Of a stretch of DNA of 64,000 bases, positions 51,743 to 60,393 are shown one piece after another; position 1 is the stretch's first letter; each line of letters begins with the position of its first letter. The translations under genes were made by a program, and so were the position numbers. The stretch covers positions 1 to 64,000 of the forward strand of contig DASXIR010000153.1 of NCBI GenBank assembly GCA_036497895.1. Reading direction: 5' to 3'. The notes beneath the pieces are model-generated. The model had not been told where the DNA came from. It ran no database searches and saw only the letters and a list, made by a program, of their open reading frames with translations. The stretch is from CAVQFC01 sp036497895. Its GTDB lineage: Bacteria > Acidobacteriota > Vicinamibacteria > Vicinamibacterales > CAVVIG01.

Positions 51743-52594
51743 ATGGATCTGATCGCAGCTCTTCGTTCCGGCGCGCCCGTCATCGCGGCCGAACTGCGGC
51801 CGCCTCGCGCAGAGCTGGCCGCGGCCGAGGGCATGGATGCGTGGATCGATACCTATCACGCGGTGCAGCGTCTGACCCGGCAGGGCACGTTCGTGTTCCT
51901 CACCGACAGCGCGGTCGGCGCCCAGGAGGAGGACAATCTCCGGCACCTGGTCACCAACCTCGGCAACGACGTTCCTCGCGATCGCATCGTTCCGTTCCTG
52001 ACCTCGAAACACTCGCTCGAGTACTGTCTGTCGTATTCGGACCGCGCTCACCAGAACGGATTTCCTGCGCTGGTCGTACTCGGTGGCGATAAGTCCGTGG
52101 GGATGCCGCGGTCGGTGGAGCACGCCTGGCAGCTGCGGGAGTTGCTTCGGACCCGCGACCGCTCGCTGGGTCTTGGCGGCTGGGCCAACCCGCACGCCGA
52201 TCCCGAACGGCAAGTGGATTACCTCGTCGCCGAGAACTTTCATGCCGAGTTCTATCTGACCCAGGTGGTCAGCCATCATCATGCTGAACGGGTCGGAACC
52301 TTCATCGCCGCCGCCGAGCGCCGCGGGCTGACGCTGCCTGGTCTGTTCGGCGTGTTCTTCTATCGCAGCGCCAATCCGCGAACCCTGGACGCGTTGAACG
52401 CGTTCCTGCCTGTGCCGGTCGATGGCCTGACTCGCGATTTCGCGGAAGGGCTCAGCGCCGAAGAGGTCTGCGCGCGGACGATCCGGTCGCTGATGGACGT
52501 CGGCGCCAGGCATTTCTACATCAGCAATCTGCCGGCCACGCGCGCACAGCGCGTGCTGACCGACATCCTCACGAAAGTCGGGGTCACGGCATGA
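51743..52594 (+). CDS. Methylenetetrahydrofolate reductase-like protein
   Basis: A 283-residue TIM-barrel protein of the MTHFR/MetF superfamily. The NGFPALVVLGGDKSVG, GGWANPHADPERQVDYLVAE and FYLTQVVSHHHAERV segments match the FAD-binding strands and the TQ-containing substrate region of MetF; the late LPGLFGVFFYRSANPRTL is the counterpart of the GIMPI region. Several MetF residues are not strictly kept, so a divergent folate or other flavin role is possible. TATAGT (51727-51732) and GAGGA precede the ATG. It overlaps the serine hydrolase gene as ATGA. Confidence 0.8.
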   Translation: MDLIAALRSGAPVIAAELRPPRAELAAAEGMDAWIDTYHAVQRLTRQGTFVFLTDSAVGAQEEDNLRHLVTNLGNDVPRDRIVPFLTSKHSLEYCLSYSDRAHQNGFPALVVLGGDKSVGMPRSVEHAWQLRELLRTRDRSLGLGGWANPHADPERQVDYLVAENFHAEFYLTQVVSHHHAERVGTFIAAAERRGLTLPGLFGVFFYRSANPRTLDALNAFLPVPVDGLTRDFAEGLSAEEVCARTIRSLMDVGARHFYISNLPATRAQRVLTDILTKVGVTA

Positions 52595-53577
52595 CACCTG
52601 CAGCGAGTCGGCAACGCTGGCCGGGTTTGACCGCCCTTGTCGCGCTGGCCTTGATCGCGAGCTACGGCGAACTCGGTCTCGGCTACGCAGGAAACGGTCT
52701 TCCATCACACGCGGCCGCACAGCAATCGTCTGCAACGACACCGCTGCAACGACTGCGCGCCTCGATCGAACGTACCACTCGCAGCATCAATGCGACGTGG
52801 GGCATTTACGTGAAATCGATCGAGAGCGGCGACGAGATCGCCATTGACGCCGATCGTCAGATGGAGACGATGAGCACGATCAAGATTCCGTTGATGATCG
52901 AAGCGTTCGAACAGATCAAAGCGGGCCGATTCAAGCTCACCGACAAGTACACGCTGGTTCAATCCGATGTCCAGCCGGGTACGGGCACCATTCAGCGCCT
53001 GGATCCAGGCGCCGTGATGACCGTCAAGGACTTGATCACGCTGATGATCATCGTCTCAGACAACACCGCGACTGAGGTGCTGTACCGGATGGTCGGCGGT
53101 CCCGCAGCCGTCAATGCGCGGATGGAAAAGCTCGGCCTGACCACGACGCGGGCGATGAATGTGCCGTCGACCTGGTTTCCGGTCCAGCGCTCGGCGCCAA
53201 CGACCGAACAGTTCTACCGCGACGGCAAGTATCCGTTCGGATTCTCCACCGCGCGCGAAATGGGACGCCTCCTCGAAATGCTGGAGCGGGGCACGCTGGT
53301 GGACAAGGACTCGTCTGCGTTGATGCTGCGCATCATGCGCGGTCAGCTGTACCGCACCCGCATTCCGCGCTACGTCACCGGCTATACCATTCCGCACAAG
53401 ACCGGCGACTTCCTGCCGTATGTAGGCGATGACGTCGGCGTGCTCGAGGCACCGGGTCGCACGATCGTGTTGTCGATTTTTACCGGCGATCACTTCGGAT
53501 CAGGCGAGATGCTGGAGAACGCCATCGGCCTCGTCGCACGAGACGTCGCGGATTACTTCACCTATCGCCAACAGTAG
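52591..53577 (+). CDS. Class A beta-lactamase-like serine hydrolase, exported
   Basis: A 328-residue protein with an N-terminal hydrophobic export segment (about 12-32) and the three active-site motifs of the penicillin-recognising fold: STIK (S95, K98), SDN (156-158) and KTG (HKTGD). I do not find the ExxLN omega-loop Glu that class A beta-lactamases need to hydrolyse the acyl-enzyme; the corresponding region reads STWFPVQRSAPTTEQFY. It may therefore be a peptidase, esterase or slow acylase rather than a resistance enzyme. Coupled to the MTHFR-like gene by a four-base overlap. Confidence 0.87.
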   Translation: MTPAASRQRWPGLTALVALALIASYGELGLGYAGNGLPSHAAAQQSSATTPLQRLRASIERTTRSINATWGIYVKSIESGDEIAIDADRQMETMSTIKIPLMIEAFEQIKAGRFKLTDKYTLVQSDVQPGTGTIQRLDPGAVMTVKDLITLMIIVSDNTATEVLYRMVGGPAAVNARMEKLGLTTTRAMNVPSTWFPVQRSAPTTEQFYRDGKYPFGFSTAREMGRLLEMLERGTLVDKDSSALMLRIMRGQLYRTRIPRYVTGYTIPHKTGDFLPYVGDDVGVLEAPGRTIVLSIFTGDHFGSGEMLENAIGLVARDVADYFTYRQQ

Positions 53578-53594
53578 TGCACGCCGCACGTCGG

Positions 53595-53638
53595 ACCTCG
53601 CCCCTCGCACCTCGCCACCTCGCACCTCGCACCTGAGG
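53595..53638. repeat. Short tandem repeat, ACCTCGC unit
   Basis: Imperfect copies of ACCTCGC (ACCTCGCCCCTCGC, ACCTCGCC, ACCTCGC, ACCTCGC, ACCTGAGG) fill the spacer before the aminotransferase gene. It is the reverse complement of the unit in the array at 60171-60260. Confidence 0.75.
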
Positions 53639-53653
53639 TAGTCTGATCAAAGA

Positions 53654-54847
53654 ATGTCCGCCTACCTCGACTCCGTACCGCTCTCGGGCATCACGCGCAT
53701 CCGCGACATGATGTATTCGATCCAGGATCCGTACCGGCTCGATCAAGGCGACGTCAGTTTCGATGCGCCCGACACGGTGAAGACGGCGATGAACCGCGCG
53801 ATCGCCGAAAACAGGTCGCACTATGTCCAGACCACCGGCGTGCCGCGGCTGCGCGAGTTGATCGCGGCCAAGCTGGGCGACAGGAACGGCATCCCGATCG
53901 AAACCGACGAGGACGTGCTCGTCACCAACGGCGGCATCCACGGCCTCTACATGATCTGCCTGGCCATGCTCGAAGCCGGCGACGAAGTATTGCTGCCGGA
54001 CCCGGCCTGGCCACCGGCCGCCGGCAACGTCGTGGCGGCGCGTGGCGTGCCAGTCGGTTACACACTGCACGAAGCGAACGGCTGGCGTCCCGACTTCGAC
54101 GAGATCGAAGCAAAGATCACGGCGAGGACTCGCGTCCTCTATCTCAACTCACCGAGCAACCCGACCGGCGGCGTGCTGACGCGCGCGGATATCGAACGCC
54201 TGGCGTCGATCGCCCAGCGCCATGACTTGTGGGTAATCTCCGACGAGGCGTACGAGGACGTGGTGTTCGAAGGCGAGCAGGTCAGCATCGCCTCGTTGCC
54301 GGACATGTACGCGCGGACGATTCCGCTGTACACGTTCAGCAAGTCGTACGCGATGACCGGCCTGCGTCTGGGCTACGTCGCGATTCGCGACCAGGCGATC
54401 CGCGAGAGGGCGAAGAAAGTGCTGTTCTACAGCGCCAGCAACATCGCCTCGGTCGTCCAGTTCGGGGGCATCGGTGCGCTCGAGGGATCGCAGGAGTGCA
54501 TCACCGCGTTCCGCGCAGAACTTCGCGCGCGGCGCGATCTCTTCTACCGCGGTATCGGCAAATCGGCTGCTGGAGTTTTGTCAGGCGCGCCTCCGGCCGG
54601 CGCGTTCTACGCCTTCCTGAAGATCAATCCCCGCTGGAACGGCCCGGCTGCGAGCTCGACGCAAACCGCGGACTCGCTCTCGTGGCGGATGGTCGAACAC
54701 CTCGTGAAGGACGGTCGAATCGGCTGCATCCCGGGCGTCGACTTCGGCCGCAACGGAGAAGGCTACGTCAGGTTCTGCTTCGCGCGCGATCGACAGGAGC
54801 TCACCGGCGCGCTGGAATCGATGCAGCGGATTTTCTCGGCGGCGTAG
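53654..54847 (+). CDS. PLP-dependent aminotransferase, class I/II
   Basis: A 397-residue fold-type I aminotransferase: TNGGIHGLYM, SPSNPTGGV, ISDEAYEDVVFEG, and the PLP Lys in YTFSKSYAMTGLRLGY. It is of the aspartate/aromatic aminotransferase Ib group by overall look; the substrate is not determined. No good ribosome binding site is seen in the repeat-filled leader. Convergent with the SDR gene, with only two bases between the stops. Confidence 0.92.
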   Translation: MSAYLDSVPLSGITRIRDMMYSIQDPYRLDQGDVSFDAPDTVKTAMNRAIAENRSHYVQTTGVPRLRELIAAKLGDRNGIPIETDEDVLVTNGGIHGLYMICLAMLEAGDEVLLPDPAWPPAAGNVVAARGVPVGYTLHEANGWRPDFDEIEAKITARTRVLYLNSPSNPTGGVLTRADIERLASIAQRHDLWVISDEAYEDVVFEGEQVSIASLPDMYARTIPLYTFSKSYAMTGLRLGYVAIRDQAIRERAKKVLFYSASNIASVVQFGGIGALEGSQECITAFRAELRARRDLFYRGIGKSAAGVLSGAPPAGAFYAFLKINPRWNGPAASSTQTADSLSWRMVEHLVKDGRIGCIPGVDFGRNGEGYVRFCFARDRQELTGALESMQRIFSAA

Positions 54848-54849
54848 AC

Positions 54850-55590
54850 CTACTTCACGTGCCGGCCGCCGTCGATGCGGATCGTCTCTCCGGTCATGAA
54901 ATCGCTGTCGAGCAGCGCCAGCACGCCTTTGGCGATTTCGATCTCGCCGCCCCAGCGGCCGAGCGGCGTGGCATCCTCCACCGCCTTCGATTCGGCGTCG
55001 GTCGTGGTCGGCGGCGCCAGAATCGGCCCGGGTGCGATGGCGTTGACGAGAATCTGGTCTGGCGCGAGTTCGAGAGCGAGCGCCTCGGTCAACGCGATGA
55101 TCCCGGCCTTGGCGACGTAGTACGGGAGGAAACCGGGATAACGCGGACGGCCGCTCCTGGCGATCCAGTCGCTGAAGTTGACGATACGTCCGCCGCCCTG
55201 CGCGCGCATGTAAGGCGCAGCCGCGTGCGCACAGAGGAACGCCGCGCGCAGATCGACGTTCAGCGAGGCGTCCCAGTCAGCCACGGTCGTCTCCGCAAAC
55301 GGACGCTGGGCATAGACCGAGGCCATGTTGATCAGGATGTCGAGACGGCCGAACGCGGCCGCGACCGCCTGCACCAACGCAGCTGCCGCCGGCGGTTGCG
55401 ACAGGTCGGCCTGGAAGATCTCGGCGCGGCGATTCGCCGCGCGCACCGTCGCCGCCGCCTGCTCGGCTTCGGACTTCGAGCGCGCGTAAGCGATGGCCAC
55501 GTCGACGCCGCGCGCCGCCAGCTCGCGGGCCACCACAAGACCAATCCGTTTTCCGCCGGTGATGAGCGCGACTTTGTTGGTAAGTGTCAA
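54850..55590 (-). CDS. SDR family oxidoreductase, pteridine-reductase-like
   Basis: A 246-residue short-chain dehydrogenase. The cofactor loop is TGGKRIG (a variant of TGxxxGxG as in pteridine reductases and some FabG-like enzymes), then DILINMAS (for NNAG), the catalytic Ser in VNFSDW and the YxxxK pair in YYVAKAG. It ends with MTGETIRIDGGRHVK. NADPH use is likely from the KR after the Gly loop. Divergent from the beta-hydroxyacid dehydrogenase gene; substrate unknown. Confidence 0.92.
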   Translation of the reverse strand: MTLTNKVALITGGKRIGLVVARELAARGVDVAIAYARSKSEAEQAAATVRAANRRAEIFQADLSQPPAAAALVQAVAAAFGRLDILINMASVYAQRPFAETTVADWDASLNVDLRAAFLCAHAAAPYMRAQGGGRIVNFSDWIARSGRPRYPGFLPYYVAKAGIIALTEALALELAPDQILVNAIAPGPILAPPTTTDAESKAVEDATPLGRWGGEIEIAKGVLALLDSDFMTGETIRIDGGRHVK

Positions 55591-55626
55591 CAGACTTCCT
55601 TCGCGTCGATCGCATTAGGATTATAT

Positions 55627-56511
55627 ATGGCTGAACACATCGGATTCATCGGTCTCGGCGTCATGGGAAAGCCCATGGCGAAGCATCTCGTTGCGGCCGG
55701 CCACAAGCTGACCGTCCACAACCGCAGCCAGCCCGCCGTGGACGAGCTCGTGAGTGCCGGAGCGAACGCCGCCGCGTCGCCCGCCGCGGTCGCGCGCGCG
55801 TCCACGGTCGTCATCACCATGCTCCCCGACACGGGTGACGTCGAGCGCGTGCTCACGGGATCCGACGGTGTGCTCGCCGGACTCCAGAAGGGCGCGGTCG
55901 TGATCGACATGAGCAGTATTTCGCCGACAGTGACCGAACAGCTGGCGCGGCTGGTTCACGAGAAAGGCGGCTCCATGATCGACGCGCCTGTCAGCGGCGG
56001 CGAGATTGGCGCCATCAACGCGGCGCTGTCGATCATGGCCGGCGGCGACGAAGCGACGTTCAACCGCGTACGGCCGATCCTTGAAGCGATGGGCAACAAG
56101 GAACGCATCGTCCTCATCGGACGCTCGGGAGCAGGCCAGATTTGCAAGGTGTGCAATCAGATTGCGATCGGCGGCGCGCTGGCCGGTGTCAGCGAGGCCT
56201 TCGCGCTGGCAAAAAAAGCCGGCGTGGACGCGGCACGGGTGCGCCAGGCGCTGCTCGGCGGCTTCGCGGCGAGCCGCGTGCTCGAAGTCCATGGCGAGCG
56301 GATGCTGGTGGACAACTACAAGCCGGGTTTCCGCGCGCGCCTGTATCAGAAGGATCTGCGGATCGCGAACGAGGCCGCAGCGGCAAATGCGGTCGCGATA
56401 CCTGCGACCGCGATCGTGACCCAGCTGATCAACGCACTGGTCGCATCAGGCGGCGCCGATCTCGACTATGCCGCGCTCGGCACGGTGCTGGTCAAGATGG
56501 CGAACGGGTAG
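55627..56511 (+). CDS. Beta-hydroxyacid dehydrogenase (3-hydroxyisobutyrate/tartronate semialdehyde reductase family)
   Basis: A 294-residue NAD(P) enzyme: GFIGLGVMGKPMAKHL at the N-terminus, DAPVSGGEIGA (substrate loop), and the catalytic Lys in GAGQICKVCNQI. The usual motif there is KxxNQ, which is kept. Members reduce or oxidise 3-hydroxyisobutyrate, tartronate semialdehyde or succinic semialdehyde. The ATG at 55627 has AGGA seven bases upstream and starts exactly at the Rossmann fold. The domain is complete. Confidence 0.93.
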   Translation: MAEHIGFIGLGVMGKPMAKHLVAAGHKLTVHNRSQPAVDELVSAGANAAASPAAVARASTVVITMLPDTGDVERVLTGSDGVLAGLQKGAVVIDMSSISPTVTEQLARLVHEKGGSMIDAPVSGGEIGAINAALSIMAGGDEATFNRVRPILEAMGNKERIVLIGRSGAGQICKVCNQIAIGGALAGVSEAFALAKKAGVDAARVRQALLGGFAASRVLEVHGERMLVDNYKPGFRARLYQKDLRIANEAAAANAVAIPATAIVTQLINALVASGGADLDYAALGTVLVKMANG

Positions 56512-56631
56512 GGCGGCGTTGTTCCGCACCTGGCGGCCCTCGTACGAGCCGCGCAAATTCCTGCGCGTCGGGCTCGCCGGCGGGTGAATAATAGCGGCTC
56601 GGGACAGGCGGCGCTGGTGATGGAGGCTGAC

Positions 56632-57936
56632 ATGCGTGCGAGACGTGACTTCCTGCGGCAAGTCGTGCCGGCGGGCGTGCTGGGAGTGGTCGGGGCCCGG
56701 ATGAATGCCGGCTGGTTCGATCGGGTGGTCTCGGCCAGTGCGGATGTCGCGCATCGAAGCGCGGCGGACGTGGCGGCCGACGAGGACTACTGGCGCGAAA
56801 TCCAGCAGGCCTTCACGCTCGACCGCACCATCATCAACCTGAACAACGGCTACACGTGTCCCAGTCCGCGCGTCGTGCACGAGGCGCTGAAGCGCTACCT
56901 CGACGAGTCCAACCAGGCGCCGATTCATTTCATGTGGGGTCAGCTCGAACCGAACGTCGAGCAGGTGCGCCGCAAGCTCGCGCTCGAAGTGGGCTGCGAC
57001 ATGGAGGAGCTGGCGATCACCCGCAACGCCAGCGAAGGACTGCAGATCGTGCAGCTCGGTATCGACCTCAAGCCGGGCGATCACGTCGTCACCACCGATC
57101 AGGACTACGGCCGGATGCTGGACACCTGGGATCAGCGCGTGCGCCGCGACAAGATCGCGGTCACCAAGATCAAGTTTCCGGTGCCGACGACCGACTTGTC
57201 TCAACTGACCGATGCGATTTCCCGCGCGATCACCCCGAAGACCAAAGTCATCCACATCTGCCACATCACCAACCTGACCGGTCAGCTGTTTCCCGTGCGC
57301 GATATCGCGCGCATGGCGCGCGCTCGCGGCATCCAGACGATCGTGGACGGCGCGCACGCGTTCGCGCATTTCCCGTTCAAGGTGTCCGACCTCGAGTGCG
57401 ACTACTACGGCTGCTCACTGCACAAGTGGATGCTGGCGCCGGTCGGCACCGGCTTTCTCTACATGCGCCGGGAGAACATCGAGAAGGTGTGGCCGCTCAC
57501 GCCGGCCGCGGCCAGCCGTGCCGACAACATCCGCAAGTTCGAGGAGATCGGCACGCATCCGGCCGCGAACCACAACGCGATTGCCGAGGCACTGGTGTTC
57601 CATCAGGCCATCGGCACCGAGCGGAAGGCGGCGCGCCTGCGGTACCTGAACGAGCGCTGGGCGGCGAGGGTGGACAAGCTGCCCGGCGTGAAGATCCTGA
57701 ACAGCCGCGAGCCGAATCAGGCGTGGGGACTTTTCAACGTCAGCCTCGCGAGCGTCGATGCACCGAAGGCCTACAACTATCTCTGGACCAAGTACCGCAT
57801 CATCACCGCGTCGATCAAACGCGACGACTACCAGGGTCTGCGGGTGACGCCGAACGTCTACACCACGCTCGGCGAGGTCGATACGTTCGCCGAGGCGATT
57901 CAGGACCTGGTGAAGAACCCGTCCGCGACCGCCTAA
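56632..57936 (+). CDS. Tat-exported class V aminotransferase-like protein
   Basis: A 434-residue fold-type I PLP enzyme of the aminotransferase V (isopenicillin N epimerase/cysteine desulfurase-like) group. TITRNASEGLQ-like PLP contacts (ITRNASEGLQIV), VDGAHAFAHF and the PLP Lys in GCSLHKWMLAPVGTGFLY are present. The ATG at 56632 has GGAGG five bases upstream and begins a twin-arginine signal (MRARRDFLRQVVPAGVLG), so the enzyme should fold with PLP in the cytoplasm and be exported. In-frame upstream starts (56584) would bury the signal. Its stop overlaps the convergent GT-C gene's stop by four bases. Confidence 0.9.
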   Translation: MRARRDFLRQVVPAGVLGVVGARMNAGWFDRVVSASADVAHRSAADVAADEDYWREIQQAFTLDRTIINLNNGYTCPSPRVVHEALKRYLDESNQAPIHFMWGQLEPNVEQVRRKLALEVGCDMEELAITRNASEGLQIVQLGIDLKPGDHVVTTDQDYGRMLDTWDQRVRRDKIAVTKIKFPVPTTDLSQLTDAISRAITPKTKVIHICHITNLTGQLFPVRDIARMARARGIQTIVDGAHAFAHFPFKVSDLECDYYGCSLHKWMLAPVGTGFLYMRRENIEKVWPLTPAAASRADNIRKFEEIGTHPAANHNAIAEALVFHQAIGTERKAARLRYLNERWAARVDKLPGVKILNSREPNQAWGLFNVSLASVDAPKAYNYLWTKYRIITASIKRDDYQGLRVTPNVYTTLGEVDTFAEAIQDLVKNPSATA

Positions 57937-59570
57937 GGATAGGCGACACGGTAGACGCTGATTTCGGAGTGCTTGTCCTCGATCTGCCACGGATGGCGTG
58001 AGATCAGGGTCAGGTCGGGCCGGCGATCCAGTTCGGCCGCGAGCAGCTCGTAGCGCGCGCCGTAGAGAAACTCGCCGTGCACCACCAGGTACCGCGTGTG
58101 GTGCTCGCGCATCGAACCGATCGAACCGTCATCGGGAAACGTCTGCATCGCGTTGAACACCGACCGATACGACGGCGGCGAAAAACCGCTGTAGCCGTTG
58201 ACCAGATACTGCCAGTGAAATGTCGAGTAATAGAGGTAGACCGGATCCTCGAGTGAACCAGTGGGGAACTCGAACAGCACCGACGTCGGCGCGTCCTCCC
58301 CACCGGCGTCTCGCATGATGTCGGCATATGCCTGTGGCGGCACCCGCGGCGCCGACCACAGCTTGAGCGGCTTCGATGCGTACTCGGCAAGCAGCAACGC
58401 GCCGATCAGGCCGAGCGCCGCGACCCGCGCCCGCGGCGCGCGAATCCAGCCGGCGATGCGGGCGGCAGCGTAGCCGACCAGGACGGCCAGGGAAAACGAG
58501 ACCATGATCCCCATTCGCGCCGGGATCCGAAGCGCGCGGAACGGCAGCGCGTGTTCGTATAGAACGCCGTACAGCAGACCGTTCAAGCCGAGCGACAGGT
58601 CGAACGCCAGCAACAGGCCCAACCCATAGGCCAGACGCGGAACCGAGATCGGTGGCCACAGCGCCACGACAGCAAGTGCGACCGCGACGAACCCCGGGAA
58701 CAGCCGGCGTTCGGGGTCCATGAACGGCGCGAACACGACGCCGTAGAGCGCGTTGTCCTCCGACGGTGCCAGGTAGTTTCGCCAGGTCGCACTGCCGGCC
58801 GCCACTTCGCCGATACCACGTTCGCCGACGACTTTCCGCGCCGACAGATACGCCCGGGCGATCGGCAGCGTCGCCACCAGCACAATCGCCGCCGCCGTCG
58901 CCAACGCCGCCAGCCGCTGTGGCGCCACCCTCCACCGGGCGATGAACATCGTGCCGCACACCACCATCAAGTACGGAATCAGAAACAGACCGTAGTACAG
59001 ACACGTCACGAGCTGACCGGTCACCAACGCGCCGAACAGGGCGCCGTCACGAATGGTTCCGCGATCGAGCAGCCGGTGAAACGCCCAGAGTGCGAGCGGG
59101 ATGAACTGCGTCTGCTGCAGCTGCAGGTGCGCGTAGTGATCGATGCGGTAGGGCGCGAAGGCGAACACGATGCCGCCGAGAATCGCCGCCCCGTTGTGAC
59201 CGGTCAGCCGCCGCACCAGCAACGCGACGCCGACGCCGGACAGCGCGAAGCCCGACAGAAACACCAGGTTGTAGATCAGAATCGGCGCGGCACCGATCCA
59301 GAACAGCGGCGCCATCACGATTCCCGGGACCAGGAGCAGCTCCGAATACGCCAGGGTGTTGCGCTCGGGGTAGAACATGTTGGTGTCGAACAACCGCGCC
59401 GGCGCGTGCGGCAGTTGATGCGCGATCCAGCTGAGTACCCAGGTGTTGAGCAGTGGATCCCCGGGATCGTGGATACCGTCCATCATCCGGAAGACCTGTG
59501 GGTAGGTCATCACCGCGGTCAGAACCGTGAAAAGGACCAGGGTCCCGGCGAGAAAGCGCTTCGTGCTCAC
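57933..59570 (-). CDS. Polytopic membrane protein, GT-C glycosyltransferase-like
   Basis: A 545-residue protein with about ten transmembrane helices in the first 420 residues and a soluble C-terminal domain of about 125 residues. The first loop after helix one carries DPGDPLLNTWVLSW and a GTNMFYP-like segment (FDTNMFYPERNTLAYSE), an arrangement seen in GT-C transferases that use lipid-linked sugars with an acidic residue in the first periplasmic loop. I cannot name the exact family. It starts at a GTG that overlaps the stop of a 59-codon gene (GTGA). Confidence 0.75.
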   Translation of the reverse strand: MSTKRFLAGTLVLFTVLTAVMTYPQVFRMMDGIHDPGDPLLNTWVLSWIAHQLPHAPARLFDTNMFYPERNTLAYSELLLVPGIVMAPLFWIGAAPILIYNLVFLSGFALSGVGVALLVRRLTGHNGAAILGGIVFAFAPYRIDHYAHLQLQQTQFIPLALWAFHRLLDRGTIRDGALFGALVTGQLVTCLYYGLFLIPYLMVVCGTMFIARWRVAPQRLAALATAAAIVLVATLPIARAYLSARKVVGERGIGEVAAGSATWRNYLAPSEDNALYGVVFAPFMDPERRLFPGFVAVALAVVALWPPISVPRLAYGLGLLLAFDLSLGLNGLLYGVLYEHALPFRALRIPARMGIMVSFSLAVLVGYAAARIAGWIRAPRARVAALGLIGALLLAEYASKPLKLWSAPRVPPQAYADIMRDAGGEDAPTSVLFEFPTGSLEDPVYLYYSTFHWQYLVNGYSGFSPPSYRSVFNAMQTFPDDGSIGSMREHHTRYLVVHGEFLYGARYELLAAELDRRPDLTLISRHPWQIEDKHSEISVYRVAYP

Positions 59571-59746
59571 GCCTGCAGGATGTCGATCAGCTCGTTGAGC
59601 TCTTCGACCGCGTCAGTGGCCGCGTGGAGGATGGCGCGGCGCTCCTGTAACGACGGCGAGGACCAGTCTTCGTTCTCGAGACGCACGCGGCCGTCAGCCG
59701 CGACTTCGACCACGACCGCATCCATCGTCTCGACGTACAACCGCAC
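59567..59746 (-). CDS. Small 59-residue protein between ACT and GT-C genes
   Basis: A short frame reading (M)RLYVETMDAVVVEVAADG, then a DWSSPSLQERRAILHAATD segment, and ending ELNELIDILQA. It is coupled at both ends: its GTG shares one base with the stop of the double-ACT gene (TAGTG) and its TGA overlaps the GTG of the GT-C gene (GTGA). The sequence looks like a beta-strand pair followed by a leucine-rich amphipathic helix. I recognise no family. Tight coupling on both sides argues that it is a real gene. Confidence 0.72.
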   Translation of the reverse strand: MRLYVETMDAVVVEVAADGRVRLENEDWSSPSLQERRAILHAATDAVEELNELIDILQA

Positions 59747-60126
59747 TACACCCCCGCCGCGGCCGCCGCGCGTTGTGCATCATCGACGCCGAGCACGATG
59801 GCCGCTGTCAGACTGCCGTCTGACCCGCCGCCGTAGGCGTACTCCACGTTGATGCGCGCATCGCTGACCAGCTTCAGTGTCGGTGCGAGCGCGCCGGGCG
59901 CATTGGGCACCATGGTGACGATCACCTCGCGCTCGGTCACCTGGTGGTGATGGTCGCGCAGCGTCGCCGCCGCGTGTACGTGGTTGTCCACCACCATCCG
60001 CACCTGGCCGCCAGACTCGAGCGCCATTGCCAGGACGTTCACGCGCTGGTCCGACAGAAGCCGGCAGACGCCGGCGAGAGCGCCAGGGCTGTTCGCCAGG
60101 CGGAAAGAGAGCTCGGTTCGGATCAT
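59746..60126 (-). CDS. Tandem ACT-domain protein
   Basis: A 126-residue protein made of two ACT domains: the first ELSFRLANSPGALAGVCRLL, the second REVIVTMVPNAPGALAPTLKLV followed by INVEYAYGG. ACT domains bind amino acids or other small ligands and regulate enzymes. No catalytic domain is attached, so it may be a stand-alone ligand sensor. First gene of a three-gene coupled set (ACT, small protein, GT-C). Confidence 0.9.
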   Translation of the reverse strand: MIRTELSFRLANSPGALAGVCRLLSDQRVNVLAMALESGGQVRMVVDNHVHAAATLRDHHHQVTEREVIVTMVPNAPGALAPTLKLVSDARINVEYAYGGGSDGSLTAAIVLGVDDAQRAAAAAGV

Positions 60127-60170
60127 GGGAAGAGGTTAGCAGAATTGGGACTTACTGGTGCAGGTGCTAC

Positions 60171-60260
60171 GTGCGGGGTTGCGAGGTTCAGTGCGAGGTG
60201 CGGGGTGCGGGGTGCGAGGTGCGGGTGCGAGGTGCGAGGTGCGTTGTGCGTTGTGCGTTG
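60171..60260. repeat. Short tandem repeat, GTGCGAG unit
   Basis: A degenerate array of GTGCGAG/GTGCGGG/GTGCGTT seven-base units fills the spacer between the ACT gene start and the terminator of the OmpA gene. It shares its unit, in opposite orientation, with the 53595-53638 array. No open reading frame with family signals is present. Confidence 0.8.
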
Positions 60261-60304
60261 ACCGCGTAGGAGCCGAGCTTGCTCGGCCAAGTACGACTCG
60301 ACAG

Positions 60305-60344
60305 AAAAAGGGCCTGCAATCGGATTTCCCCCGACTGCAGGCCC
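60305..60344 (-). terminator. Intrinsic terminator of the OmpA gene
   Basis: On the reverse strand, 14-base arms (60331-60344 with 60310-60323, one mismatch region, seven-base loop) form a GC-rich hairpin GGGCCTGCA... directly followed by TTTTT (60309-60305). It lies about 50 bases after the stop of the OmpA-family gene. This is the clearest rho-independent terminator in the window. Confidence 0.9.
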
Positions 60345-60393
60345 TCGACGCTTGACGATCGATTCGCGACTACTGGCTCGTCGCGATTCGAGA

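Noticed and set aside
52591..53577. Class A beta-lactamase resistance gene
   Set aside because: The omega-loop ExxLN motif is not visible, so the call is kept at beta-lactamase-like serine hydrolase.
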